From assembly GCF_013410115.1 (NCBI RefSeq), contig NZ_JACCCV010000002.1, forward strand, positions 2,193,213 through 2,257,212: DNA of 64,000 bases, in the 5' to 3' direction. Below are positions 7,464 to 18,200 of the stretch, one piece after another; position 1 is the first letter of the stretch, and each line of letters starts with the position of its first letter. The notes beneath the pieces are model-generated. The model was not told the DNA's origin. It was given only the letters and a program-made list of their open reading frames with translations, and did no database searches. This stretch comes from Tunturiibacter gelidiferens. GTDB taxonomy: Bacteria; Acidobacteriota; Terriglobia; Terriglobales; Acidobacteriaceae. Position numbers and translations under genes: made by a program.

Positions 7464-9764
7464 TCATTGCGTGGTCTTAAATTCCGCGCGAAGACTTGCA
7501 GTTGAATCTCCTCCGGCCCACACATCGAAATCGGAGGGTTCTACAACCCAAGTTTTCGACTGCGGACTCCAAAAATGCAGTTGTTCCGCTCCAAGAGGAA
7601 ACCTGAGAGTTTTGGTTTCTCCCGCTTGGAGGAGAACCCGCTCAAATCCCTTGAGTTCGCGAACGGGGCGAGATGCCGAACCATAGCGTTGATGAATATA
7701 AATCTGTGCAACAGCATCCCCCGCGATAGAGCCCGTATTCGTTACGTCGACGCTTACCTCGTTGTTATCGCTCACGCTCATGTTGTTCTTGCTGAGATGG
7801 AGATTGGAAAATTTGAACGTCGTATAGCTGAGACCGTACCCGAAAGGGTAAAGCGGTTTGGAAGCGACATCCCAATAGCGTGACGTGAAGCCAAGGCGAT
7901 CTTCGGGATCATGTGTCAAAGTGTGGTTGTAGTAGAGTGGCTCGACGCCCGATGCGCTCGGCCAACTTACCGGCAGCTTCCCGCCAGGATTCACATCTCC
8001 GAATAGTACGTCGGCCACGGCATTGCCCCCTTGTGTGCCTGGGTACCAGGCCTCAAGTATTGCCGGCACGTGTTCCGAGGCCCAGTGAATATCGAGTGGG
8101 CGACCATTTTCAAGCACGAGCACCACCGGCTTGCCAACACCAACAGCAGCTTCTAACATCTGCTCCTGGATTCCTGGCAGATCCAGGCTGGCTCGCGAAG
8201 CCGCTTCGCCGCTCATATTCGCCGTCTCACCCATGACGGCCACGACGAGGTCAGCGTCGGCGGCCGCTGCCTTGGCCTTGGCAATCCATTCGGCGGTTTC
8301 TTGAGGAGTAGGTGGAGGTGAAGGCTTCGTACCTGTAAACTGCTCCAACATACCGGTATAGACCTTCGACGGCTGAGGCCCGGCGACAAGCGTGATTTGC
8401 GCATCGGCACCCAGCCTATTCCTGATACCGGCAAGCACAGTAACCGGATGACTCTTGGACCCTTTTCCGAATAGGCCCTCCACCGTCCATCCGCCCTCGA
8501 TATCATGGGCAGCATCTGCGAGAGGGCCAATAACGGCAATCTTTTTCAGCTCCTTCGACAGGGGAAGAGTTCGGTTCTCATTGCGAAGCAGCACCATGGA
8601 ACGCCCTGCCAGTTTGCGCTCGAGCGCGATACCCTCGGGTCGGTTCAGGACCGTATCGACACTAGCTTCGTCGACGTAGGGATGGTCGAAGAGTCCTAGA
8701 TCAAACTTCGCCTCCAGAATCGGCAACACCATCTGGTCGATGTAGGCTTCCCTGACTTTGCCCTCTTGCACTACCTTTGCAAGATTGTGTGAGTAGGTGA
8801 GACTCGCCATATCCATGTTTAGGCCCGCGGTGATCGCCTTGTAGGCCGCATCTTTGCCATCGCTCGCGTAACCATGGGTAACGAGGTTTCCGACTGCAAA
8901 TGCATCCGAAAGCACAATGCCTTGGAACCCCCAATCCTTCCGGAGAACGTCGGTCAGGAGCCAATGATTGCCACTCGCCGGCACGTCGTTCAGGTCCATA
9001 TAGGCACTCATGATTCCACCAGCCCCAGCCTGAACCGCTGCATGAAAAGGAACCAGGTAAAGATTGCGAAGCAACTCCTCCGGCACATAGGAAGAGTCAT
9101 AGTCACGGCCGCCGTCGGCTGCACCGTAACCGGCAAAATGCTTTACGGTCACGAGTACGCTGTCCTGTCCAAGCTTCGAGCCTTGGAATCCGCGGACCTG
9201 TGCTTGAGCCATTGCGGAACCAAGAACTGGATCCTCTCCGGCACCTTCCACGATGCGACCCCACCGAGCGTCACGTGCAATATCGACCATGGGCGTAAAA
9301 GTCCAATCAATCCCGGCAGCGCGTGCATCCTGTGCCGCCAGATGTTGTGCCTGCTCCTCGACCGATGGATCCCACGAAGATGCCATCGCCAGCGGTACTG
9401 GAAAGACGGTTCTATATCCATGAATCACGTCAAAACCAAAGATGATTGGAATATGAAGACGCGACTTTTCGACCGCGATATGCTGAAGGCGATTGATCTC
9501 CTTGACGTCCATCTGCCAAAGAATCGAGCCTACTCCGCCTTTGGCAATGAGATCATCTGGTTTCTCTTTAGCGATACCAGGCATCACGAGACCGGACGAT
9601 TCATTGAGTTGACCGACCTTTTCATCGAGAGTCATTTGCTTCAGGAGAGACTCGGCCTTCTGCTTGGCCTCAGCACTGAAGGGACTTGTCTGTGCCCCGG
9701 CGGAAATGACACCAGAGAATGCGACAAAAAAAAGAGCGATTGCAGGATACCTCTTCAACATCAT
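7464..9764 (-). CDS. bglX: Secreted GH3 beta-glucosidase (BglX type)
   Basis: The start at 9764 follows GGAGGACGGAAATC; a 34-codon upstream extension has no such site. The 766-residue product begins with a signal peptide (RYPAIALFFVAFSGVISAGA). The GH3 N-terminal barrel has SRLHIPIIFGFDVIHGYRTV, GAGEDPVLG and VKHFAGYGAADGGRDY. The catalytic Asp is in GFQGIVLSDAFAVGNL, about residue 287. The GH3 C-terminal domain and a fibronectin-III-like domain follow (YPFGYGLSYTTFKFSN; RPVRELKGFERVLLQAGET). It hydrolyses terminal beta-linked glucose in the periplasm or outside the cell. It is the last gene of a minus-strand series with an acyltransferase and a second GH3. Confidence 0.94.
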   Translation of the reverse strand: MMLKRYPAIALFFVAFSGVISAGAQTSPFSAEAKQKAESLLKQMTLDEKVGQLNESSGLVMPGIAKEKPDDLIAKGGVGSILWQMDVKEINRLQHIAVEKSRLHIPIIFGFDVIHGYRTVFPVPLAMASSWDPSVEEQAQHLAAQDARAAGIDWTFTPMVDIARDARWGRIVEGAGEDPVLGSAMAQAQVRGFQGSKLGQDSVLVTVKHFAGYGAADGGRDYDSSYVPEELLRNLYLVPFHAAVQAGAGGIMSAYMDLNDVPASGNHWLLTDVLRKDWGFQGIVLSDAFAVGNLVTHGYASDGKDAAYKAITAGLNMDMASLTYSHNLAKVVQEGKVREAYIDQMVLPILEAKFDLGLFDHPYVDEASVDTVLNRPEGIALERKLAGRSMVLLRNENRTLPLSKELKKIAVIGPLADAAHDIEGGWTVEGLFGKGSKSHPVTVLAGIRNRLGADAQITLVAGPQPSKVYTGMLEQFTGTKPSPPPTPQETAEWIAKAKAAAADADLVVAVMGETANMSGEAASRASLDLPGIQEQMLEAAVGVGKPVVLVLENGRPLDIHWASEHVPAILEAWYPGTQGGNAVADVLFGDVNPGGKLPVSWPSASGVEPLYYNHTLTHDPEDRLGFTSRYWDVASKPLYPFGYGLSYTTFKFSNLHLSKNNMSVSDNNEVSVDVTNTGSIAGDAVAQIYIHQRYGSASRPVRELKGFERVLLQAGETKTLRFPLGAEQLHFWSPQSKTWVVEPSDFDVWAGGDSTASLRAEFKTTQ

Positions 9765-9823
9765 GATTTCCGTCCTCCGTTTTTGAAAATAAATCGGCTT
9801 CTCTGCTGCGATTATGTCGGGCA

Positions 9824-10972
9824 TTATGCTGCTGCCCGCTTTATGCCGTAGCGGCGGGTCAGCCACGCACGAACAGGCTCATCGAAATACTTAAGAACTA
9901 GCCATGCCAAAGCGATCACGACTGGCAGAAGCAGGAAGATATAAGTCAACAGCACGGACTTGGCTGGATGTCTCGTGTGGGCGAAGTTCGCAATGATATA
10001 TACGAACGGGATATGCGTGATGTAGAGGGGATAGGAGAGCCTGCCGCTGAACTTGCACAACCTCATCATGCCCGCACCAGCATCAGAGTGCGCGCCACAG
10101 ATGATGATGAGCGGGAATAAGAACAGCACGCACACAGCATCATAGAGACCATTGAAGGAAAGGCCGCCTGCGTTGGGGAACTTCGGCGCCTGAAAGATGA
10201 CCACAAGAAGAATCGAGAGAACCAGGAGTCCAATTTTGGGACGGCGGATGCGACCCTGAATACGGTATAGCCAAAGGCCCATCACGAAAGAGACGGTCAA
10301 CCGCAGAGGTGCCATCCATATCTCCGGGTATCCCCAGCCTCCATCCAGCGAACCTTTCACATTCGCGACCCATATGAGCAGCAACCCGGAGACTCCGAAG
10401 ATGATTCCAAGTGTGAGCGCACGCAGCCGGCGAAGAATCAGAGCGTACGCGATATTTCCGAGATACTCCTGCATGAGGGACCACGCTGGTCCATTGAGTG
10501 CCTGGCTTTCGTTCTGTCGGCCCCCTACTGGCGGAGAAGGCAACAGGAGAAGTGAGGTCACATAGGCCAGCAGTAACATCGGCGCTGAGGTCTGGTTTAT
10601 TCCCTTGCCGAAGGGATCGAGAAGATAGCCGAGAAGACCCAGGGTCGCGCCGACCAGCACCAGCGGATGAAGCCGAATGAGCCGGATCCGAAAGAATTGG
10701 AGGGTAGACATTCGAGTCCATCGGTCATCGTAGGCATAGGCGACGACAAAACCGGAGAGCCCGAAAAAGAAATCGACTGCCAGATAGGCGTGGTGCATCA
10801 GGCTCAGAGGAGTGTCCCAGCCAAATGAGTAATTGAAGACGTGAAAGATAACAATCAGGATGGCCGCACTCCCTCTCAATCCATCCAGCACTTCAAAGTG
10901 TTCTTTCCCGGTGCTTGTCCGGTCAGCTTGAACTGCACTGCCCGTCTGACCCAGAGTTGATACGTCGTTCAT
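9824..10972 (-). CDS. Acyltransferase family 3 membrane protein
   Basis: A 382-residue integral membrane protein of the acyltransferase-3 (OafA/YrhL) family. The diagnostic start is FEVLDGLRGSAAILIVIFHV, with the conserved His, followed by FFFGLSGFVVAYAYDDRW and FRIRLIRLHPLVLVG. About ten helices follow, ending in YPLYITHIPFVYIIANF. AAGGAGACCTCTCA precedes the ATG. These enzymes move acyl groups from the cytoplasm onto sugars or lipids at the membrane. It lies between the two GH3 genes with about 60 bp to the downstream one. It could modify an exported glycan, but the acceptor cannot be read from sequence. Confidence 0.92.
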   Translation of the reverse strand: MNDVSTLGQTGSAVQADRTSTGKEHFEVLDGLRGSAAILIVIFHVFNYSFGWDTPLSLMHHAYLAVDFFFGLSGFVVAYAYDDRWTRMSTLQFFRIRLIRLHPLVLVGATLGLLGYLLDPFGKGINQTSAPMLLLAYVTSLLLLPSPPVGGRQNESQALNGPAWSLMQEYLGNIAYALILRRLRALTLGIIFGVSGLLLIWVANVKGSLDGGWGYPEIWMAPLRLTVSFVMGLWLYRIQGRIRRPKIGLLVLSILLVVIFQAPKFPNAGGLSFNGLYDAVCVLFLFPLIIICGAHSDAGAGMMRLCKFSGRLSYPLYITHIPFVYIIANFAHTRHPAKSVLLTYIFLLLPVVIALAWLVLKYFDEPVRAWLTRRYGIKRAAA

Positions 10973-11066
10973 TGAGAGGTCTCCTTATCTTTTCGAGCTT
11001 CAACTCGGCTGATATGAACCGTTAGCACAGACTATCTGTTCGGCGTTGGCGTCGAGAATTGGTTTC

Positions 11067-11103
11067 GTCACTGACGTGGCCTCTAGAGAGCCACGCCAGT
11101 GAC
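11067..11103 (-). terminator. Strong hairpin between GH3 and acyltransferase genes
   Basis: The arms at 11067-11080 and 11090-11103 pair over 14 positions around a 9-base loop. In minus-strand RNA the one imperfect position is a G-U wobble, whereas on the plus strand it is an A-C mismatch, so the structure fits the minus-strand transcript. No U-run follows. It is more likely an mRNA processing or stabilising hairpin than a classic intrinsic terminator. Confidence 0.5.
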
Positions 11104-11193
11104 AGCGCAGCGCACGCGAGCGTCAAAGAGCGGAATCAATACATTGCGGTTCTCATAGGTTCATCGCGGGGTGGGTTCGACGAGGGATCAATC

Positions 11194-13407
11194 TCAATGG
11201 ATCCGAAGGCTCGCCCTCAAAGGGGTGCTCTCTGAAGACGGTCCAACCAGGATGCCGTATTCGCCATTAGTAAGCATCCATGTGTCCTTCGATTCGTCGA
11301 AGGTCTGCAGTTCCTGTGGATCGATGGCAACGGTGACATCCTGTGACTCGCCAGGCGCCAGAGTGACACGCTTCCAACCGACCAGGCGTTTGAACGATTC
11401 ATCAGCTTCTTTGGGAAGAGTGGCGTAGACTTCCGCAATCTCAGTCCCTGTTTTTTTGCCCATGTTTTTGACTGTAAAGCGGACTGTTTTCGCGGATGAA
11501 TCGACGCTTAGGCCGGAATACGCGTAGGACGTATAGGAAAGGCCAAAACCGAACGGAAACAACGGTTGCTTATGCTGGGCTTCGTACCACTTGTAGCCGA
11601 CTTCGGAACCTTCATCGTAGTGGACCGCATAGCTGGAGACGCGCGTTTCGGAGTTTACAGCATAATGTCCTTGTCCTTCGTCATTCGGAGGAAGGGGCGC
11701 GATCGAAGGGCGAGGAAGGTCCGCCTCTCTCTTTGGGAAGGTCATCGCCAGCTTGCCAGACGGATTGACGTCCCCGAGAATGATGTTTGCTAACGCCTTG
11801 TGCCCGGCGCTGCCCGCATACCAAACCTCAACAACCCCGGCCACCTTGTCGAGCCAGGGCATAGTAACGGCAGTTCCTGTTTCAAGAACAACGATCGTAC
11901 GCGGATTGACTGCCGCTACTTGCTCGATCAGCGCATCCTGGTTGTCCGGAAGCGAAAGATTCGGCAGGTCCATACCTTCGGACTCCCACTGATAGGCGAA
12001 GACAATCGCCACATCCGCGGTCTTTGCTAAAGATGCCGCTGACTGCAGATCCGTCCCCGGATCAAAGTCAATTTTCGTGTTCGGCAATTTCGCTCGCAGC
12101 GCCTGTAAGGGGGAAGTCGGAAACCAGATGTGATCCTGCCAATGCGTTGCGCCTTTACCAGGGGGCATAATGGCATTGCCGCCCGGCGGGTCAACTTGTG
12201 CAGAACCACCACCGGAGATCATTCCGACATCCGCATGGCCGCCGATGATTGCGATGCTGTGGACCTTGGACGGAATGATTGGGAGCACGGCCTGGTTGTT
12301 CTTTAGGAGAACTATGCTCTTTTCTTCGATACGCTGCGCAACCTCAAGCCCTTTTTCTACGTTGACCACACCCTTATGCGGAGGATCATCCACGATTCCA
12401 GCTAAAAACTCTGCGTACAAGACCCTGCGAGCATGGTCATCGATCTCGGACAGAGGTACTCTCCCTGCGTCTACCGCCTCCTTTAACTTCAGCCCGAAAT
12501 AGTCGGCCATAGGCTGCTCTTGATCGAGTCCGGCAGAGGACGCCTTCTCCGTACTGTGCGTGCCGCCCCAATCCGAGATCACGAAGCCTTTGAATCCCCA
12601 GTCCTTCTTGAGAACATCCTGCAGCGTGTAAGAATTTTCACAACCGAAGTCTCCATTGATGCGGTTATAAGAGCACATCACGGCGCCGGGATTGGCGATA
12701 GAGATCGCAATGTGAAAGGCCAATAGATCGGACTCCTGCATCGCACGTTTCGAGATGACAGAATTCACAACGAACCGTCCTGTCTCCTGGTCGTTGACGG
12801 CGTAGTGCTTGATATCGCCGATGACGTGTTGACCCTGCTCACACTTCATCATGTTTCCAACTAGAGTGCCGGCCAGAAGCGGATCTTCGCCCGCGTACTC
12901 GAAGGTCCGCCCGTTTCGGGGCTCGCGAGTGAGATTCACGCCGCCTCCCAGAGTCACATCGAAACCTTGAGCCCGAAGTTCGCCGCCGATCACTTCGCCG
13001 AATTGGCAAGCGGACTCTGGATCCCAGCTCGAAGCTGCACCCAGATTGGAAGGCATCGCCGTCGAGTATCTTCCATTCGCGCCGCTGGCTCTCACGCCGT
13101 AGCCGGCATCCGAGATGATCAGGGGAGGAATACCCAGGCGCTCGACACCTTGAGTGTAACCAGCGCCGCCATTGGTGAGAGGGGTTAGAGGCATCCTCCA
13201 CTGCGACTCGCCTGACATACCGTTGCCATGCACCAGAGCCAACTTTTCATCAAGAGTAAGTTGTTTGAGGACCAGCTCCGAGCGGTCCCCTGGAGACAGG
13301 TGTGAATCCATCCAAGGCCGGTTCGTTTGCTGAGCCGGCGCTATGCCGACTCCAATGATGGCTGCCGTAACAATCAAAAGGGGAAGTTGCGAGTTGCACT
13401 TCTGCAT
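11194..13407 (-). CDS. Secreted GH3 glycoside hydrolase
   Basis: The start at 13407 is set by GGAGACCCG just upstream; the 46 codons before it in frame lack a ribosome site. The 737-residue product has a signal peptide (LPLLIVTAAIIGVGIAPA). The GH3 barrel has PLIISDAGYGVRASG, NLTREPRNGRTFEYAGEDP and DIKHYAVNDQETGR. The nucleophile Asp is in GFKGFVISDWGGTHS, about residue 279. The C-terminal GH3 domain and FnIII-like tail (FPFGFGLSYTSYAYS; LVGWKRVTLAPGES) follow. The SDWG nucleophile motif is that of the beta-glucosidase/xylosidase branch, different from the neighbouring BglX-type enzyme. The two may act on successive linkages of the same glucan. Confidence 0.94.
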   Translation of the reverse strand: MQKCNSQLPLLIVTAAIIGVGIAPAQQTNRPWMDSHLSPGDRSELVLKQLTLDEKLALVHGNGMSGESQWRMPLTPLTNGGAGYTQGVERLGIPPLIISDAGYGVRASGANGRYSTAMPSNLGAASSWDPESACQFGEVIGGELRAQGFDVTLGGGVNLTREPRNGRTFEYAGEDPLLAGTLVGNMMKCEQGQHVIGDIKHYAVNDQETGRFVVNSVISKRAMQESDLLAFHIAISIANPGAVMCSYNRINGDFGCENSYTLQDVLKKDWGFKGFVISDWGGTHSTEKASSAGLDQEQPMADYFGLKLKEAVDAGRVPLSEIDDHARRVLYAEFLAGIVDDPPHKGVVNVEKGLEVAQRIEEKSIVLLKNNQAVLPIIPSKVHSIAIIGGHADVGMISGGGSAQVDPPGGNAIMPPGKGATHWQDHIWFPTSPLQALRAKLPNTKIDFDPGTDLQSAASLAKTADVAIVFAYQWESEGMDLPNLSLPDNQDALIEQVAAVNPRTIVVLETGTAVTMPWLDKVAGVVEVWYAGSAGHKALANIILGDVNPSGKLAMTFPKREADLPRPSIAPLPPNDEGQGHYAVNSETRVSSYAVHYDEGSEVGYKWYEAQHKQPLFPFGFGLSYTSYAYSGLSVDSSAKTVRFTVKNMGKKTGTEIAEVYATLPKEADESFKRLVGWKRVTLAPGESQDVTVAIDPQELQTFDESKDTWMLTNGEYGILVGPSSESTPLRASLRIH

Positions 13408-13705
13408 CGGGTCTCCAGGTCGCCCAGCGATGCTGCGCTGGCGAGAATCAAGGCCAGAAGAAATCGCTGCAGTGCGAGAAGGGCGACTACGATTACAGAA
13501 TCTAGTGGAATGAGGTGAGGTAAAAGCTCCAACGGGTACGAGCACAGTTCTATCCCAATAACCATGTATTTATCTTGAAGTTATCGTTAGAAGGCTGGAC
13601 CGTCACATGGCACGTATCATACGGCAAAGTTAGTGAGACACGCCTCGAGGGATCGGTCGCAGCCGACCATGGAGCCATAGCGCTGTCGATGAAGAGGCTA
13701 GTGAC

Positions 13706-14956
13706 CTACCGCCAGGTCTCGACAGCGAGCACCGTGGGAGGGCCTGCGTGGCCTTCGATGACATTCGTTTCGATCACAGCTTCCAGATTGAGTTGGTCCC
13801 AGTTCTTAGGCGCCTTCTTCAACATCTCATCGAGATACGCAGGCTTAAAGACGACCTCGCTGGCAGCTTCGGTGCCTTCCCCTAGAATCCCCGCAATGAT
13901 AATGACTGGCTGGCCCGTTACGCTGTCATGGATCCTGGCGATGATGGCATAGTCCTTTGCCAACTTTGTGTAAGGCACCTGCCATTGGAGGGTCCAAAAC
14001 CTCTTCTCGGGACTCTTGCGGTCTACGAGCCTTCGCACCTGCGAATCGTACTCGAATCCGAAGGGTAGATCCTGGGTAATCCGCATGGTCCAAACGTTAT
14101 CGAAGGCGCCAATGAGCACGACGGGGCCTTCGCGTAGCTGCGTATAGCCGATTTCTGAATCGGAAACAACGCGAAAATCGCCGCCCTTTGGGACCAGAGG
14201 AACAATGGATCGCGCCAACGTGATCACGTCCGAGACATCGAGCCGGCCATAGAGGGGCATCCCGTTCGGCGTGGTGCGCTCTCGATCTACCGCATCTATC
14301 GGTTGCCCAAGGCAGTACGTGACCTTTCCTGAAGCTGCTGTCACCGGTTCCCAAAAGCGTTCCAAATTCGACGGTTTCCGGGGGATTTGGATACGGCCCA
14401 TTCCGAATCCTGCGAAAAGGGCCAACAACAATAATGTTGCGATAGAGATCCATCGATGCCTGGTCAGCACTGGAGGAGGTAGAGCTGCCTCAGCAGATTT
14501 AGACTCGGTTGTGGGAGAGTCCTGAGGCGTCGCCCCGTTCCTCTGCGAGACCAACGATCCGGATTCGAGGTTCACGGAGACCGTTGGATCCCGGAACGAG
14601 GGAACGTATGAGCCTACCGAAAGTTCGACTATCAGCTCTCCGAAATGATCCGTGTTGTAGAAGTACTGGATCAACCTCTTCCGGACTTCGGCCGCTGTCG
14701 TACGGACTACTGGATCAAGGTTTACATCGTAGTTTGGCTCACGTCCAAAGGCCTCCACACCTATCGTCCGTTCCTTTAATTCGCCCGCATTGCCAAGCAG
14801 CGTTTGCTCGACCGTGTAAGCCAGAAACACGGGATAGCGCTTGCTGTTTGCGAATAGCGGGTGCGCAAGGAGCCGTTTCAGCTGATCGCGGACAGCACTG
14901 GCATCTGGCGGGAAACTGTGTCCAGCCTCTTTTTCGGATTGTGGCAACAATGGCAT
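13706..14956 (-). CDS. Acidobacterial single-span membrane regulator-like protein
   Basis: The 416-residue product has three parts. Residues 20-125 form a domain seen repeatedly in Acidobacteria: VRDQLKRLLAHPLFANSKRY, TIGVEAFGREPNYDVNLDPV, TTAAEVRKRLIQYFY and SVGSYVPSFR. A proline/serine linker precedes one helix at about 169-186 (ISIATLLLLALFAGFGMG). The C-terminal ~230 residues are extracytoplasmic, with no family I recognise. The family is usually annotated hypothetical, and signalling across the membrane is inferred from topology. It lies between the GH3 operon and a divergent TonB receptor, which would suit a sensor for that locus. The ribosome site is weak. Confidence 0.7.
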   Translation of the reverse strand: MPLLPQSEKEAGHSFPPDASAVRDQLKRLLAHPLFANSKRYPVFLAYTVEQTLLGNAGELKERTIGVEAFGREPNYDVNLDPVVRTTAAEVRKRLIQYFYNTDHFGELIVELSVGSYVPSFRDPTVSVNLESGSLVSQRNGATPQDSPTTESKSAEAALPPPVLTRHRWISIATLLLLALFAGFGMGRIQIPRKPSNLERFWEPVTAASGKVTYCLGQPIDAVDRERTTPNGMPLYGRLDVSDVITLARSIVPLVPKGGDFRVVSDSEIGYTQLREGPVVLIGAFDNVWTMRITQDLPFGFEYDSQVRRLVDRKSPEKRFWTLQWQVPYTKLAKDYAIIARIHDSVTGQPVIIIAGILGEGTEAASEVVFKPAYLDEMLKKAPKNWDQLNLEAVIETNVIEGHAGPPTVLAVETWR

Positions 14957-15279
14957 CGTGAGTTCTGCTGATTCTCTTCCTGCTTTTCGGGTTTGGCGAC
15001 CGGCGCTGCGTCCACCTCGACGCGTTGCTGCGCAAAAGCAGGGACGCAGAGCCCACCGGCGACGGCATAGAGCCGGGGACCAACATCAACCCCTCATTAT
15101 TCCATATTGACAACTAGGATTTGGAGGTATCATACATTCCTTTTTGATCACGTGGCCACCCACGGTAAGTCCTTCAAAAGAAGGTATCTATCCAGCAACG
15201 AATTGGTCCCTACCCGTTAGCTCTTATGACGTTGTGCCGTAGTGAATAGAGTCATCCTTTCTGATTCCGCGGAACGAAA
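14957..15279. other. Divergent intergenic region
   Basis: About 320 bp between the membrane regulator (minus) and the TonB receptor (plus). It must hold both promoters. I saw no convincing operator dyad, RNA gene or short coding sequence. Confidence 0.45.
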
Positions 15280-18200
15280 GTGGTCACGAGATTCCCCATG
15301 TCGGCCAACAGCAGCTCATACAGAATCGGCATTTTTTTCTCGCTTTGTGTCGTTTTGAGAATGTTTTTTCCTTGTAATAACGCTCTCTCGTTTGCTGTTT
15401 GGGCGCAGGCGCCAACCTCAAATTGGAACGGTGTACTGCGCACGGACGGGTTCCTGGCCGCAAACGAGGGAACGGTGCTGCTCGATTCGGGCACGAATCA
15501 CTATTCCGCAGCTGTGAATAAAGAAGGGGCTTTTTCGTTCCAGAACCTTAATGCCGGCCTCTACTCAGTGACTGTGCGTGTCGCTGGGAACTTCTACCGC
15601 AGCGCGACCCAAGTCTCTATCCCATCAGCGGTTGAAGGCGTAACGCTCAAGCTGGGCCGCGACGGCTCGGTGGAGATGGCCAACACGCAGATCGGAAGAG
15701 TAGTTGACACCGATCAACTCACGAATAAGGGAGTGAGTGAAATCCCGCTCAACAAAAGGGACTTTAGCCAAATTCTGCTACTCGCTGCCGGAACGTCCAG
15801 CGACACCAATGGAGCCTCAAACTTCACCCAGCAGTTCGCGATCAACGGCCAGCGAGGTGTGGAGGCAACTTTCTCTCTCGATGGAGCGGACATCAGTGAC
15901 CCGGAAATGGGTGGCGGGACGTTCACTAATTTCAATGTTGACGCAATACTTGACCTGAAATCGTCGTCCGGGGTGATGCCGGCCGAAATAGGTCGTGGCG
16001 CATCTGGCTATACCGATATTTTGACTCGACCTGGAACAAGCGACCTGCATGGATCGTTTTTCGAGTTTCTGCGAAACTCCGCTCTCGATGCCCGCAACTA
16101 CTTCGATCATCCTTCCCCGGTAAGTCCGGGACGCATTCCACCTTTCAGAAGAAATGAGTTTGGATTTACAAATGGAGGTCCTGTTCCGATTTCTCGTTGG
16201 CTCGGCAACAGCAAGCAGATCTTCTATTTCATCGAGTACCAAGGCTTCCGCCAGGTATTAGGAACGACCCAGGTTCTTTCTGTTCCAACCGCAGAACAGC
16301 GATCGGGCATGGATACGACGGCATTCCCAGGCGACACGCTCCTTGTTCCGGTGAACTCCTCGATCAGCCAGATACTGGCGCGATATCCGCTGCCTAATTA
16401 TCCAGCCGGAACATTTGGCGCGAACACGTACGCAACTTCATCCAAAGTGAATACGGACGCAGATCAGTTTTCCGGCAGGCTTGATTTTCAGAGCGGCGCC
16501 AAGGACCACTGGATGGCGCGATTCTCTCTCGACAATCTCAGCGGCCCAACGACGAATCCAGATCAAACGGTTATAGATCCGAGCTTCGGTGTGGAATATG
16601 TCGATCACCAGCGTAATGGCGTGTTGACATGGATACACACTGCATCGCCGAGTCTCACGTTCGAATCATCGCTGAGTGCTATTCGAACGACCCCCTCTTT
16701 TCCAACTCCCAATACAACTGACCCAGCCGTCAAATTCAACGACGCTCTCCTCGAGCCGTTCAATGCACCAGGCGGTTCCGTTTCCAGAGACTACGGAAAC
16801 TTATTCCAGGCTCGAGAGAATGTAACGTTCTCGCGCAACGCCCATACGGTCAAGCTTGGCGCTGAGATTCGACTGAACCGTGACTCCGGTTATTACGGAT
16901 CCAGCCCTAACGGAGAATACGACTTTGGCGGAGGAACAGCGTACTCCGCAGTTGAAATCACATCTGCAAGCGGTTCTCACACTATCAATGTTGGAGATCC
17001 TTTGCCCGATACCTTATCAGCGTTCCTTACCGGTAGCGCGTTTGCGTATACACGAGCTGTTGCACCCAGCTATTTCTCGAACGGCAAAAATATAGGCCCC
17101 ACTGCGATAAACCGGACGGCAATCGCAGCCTACGCGCAAGACACCTGGAAAGCCACAAGCCGCCTCACGATCGGCTATGGAATGCGTCTCGAACTCTACA
17201 CACCGATATCGGATCGGGCCCATCGTACTTCCGGATTTTTCCCCTCTCCCGGCGGTGGTCAAGTTTTCTTGATTAATCCTGAACCCAGGTACCGTACGCG
17301 AATGAATAATTGGGGGCCACGTCTGCAAGCTGACTATCGCTTACGCCCGACCCTGGTACTCCATGCCGGTGCAGCTTTGACCACGATTCCGCCCAATATC
17401 TGGCAAGATAACATGCTAACGGGCAATCTGCCGTTCGTGTTCTACCCTCGAGTGACGGCTGGACCGACGGCATTTGTCCCCTACGGATTTCAGTTCACTC
17501 CAGCGCAGTTACCCCGCGTCTATACGCCGGACGGTACCGACATCTTTGCCAATCGACGGCCCAACGATGTCCCCGCCAACACGGAAGTTGATATCGATCG
17601 TCTGGAGCAAGGAATTGCAGATGCTTCCGAAGGAGAAACAACTCCGCTCAACGTAGGAGCGATCAGCAGGAACTTTGGGAACGCGGGTCTCGGCACGTGG
17701 TCTCTTGGCCTGGAACAGTCCATAGGACAAGTGACGCTCTCTGCCGCTTATGTCGGCACAACCGCTTATAAGCTTCCGCGCGTCGCATTTCCCAACGCCT
17801 ATCCTGGCGCGACAGCAGAGTTTGCTCCATATACGCACTTCGACGCCGCCGGCCAGGCTGTCGGCGGGTTCGGGACCGAAAGCGAGATGACGGCGACTTC
17901 GCACTCCTCGTACAACGCTCTACAGGTCTCCGGTCAAGGTCAAACGCCGCATGGCGGACCTGGCTTCCAGGCGAACTATACCTGGTCGAAGTCGATTGAC
18001 GATGCCAGCAGTGTAGGCGGGACCTCTGCCACCAGTACTGTGGGAGCAATCGCGCAGGCAGCGCCACAGAATCCTTTCGATACTCATCCGGAACGCGGTC
18101 CGTCAGTATTCGATACAAGGAATTCATTCTCACTGAGTCTCACGCAGTCTCTTCCGGTTTATGCGATCCACCCGTTGAATCACGTGAGCAGTAAACTTAC

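Noticed and set aside
8874..9851. 325-codon plus-strand frame opposite the BglX-type gene
   Set aside because: Antisense to a well-supported GH3 coding sequence, no recognisable domain and no ribosome site.
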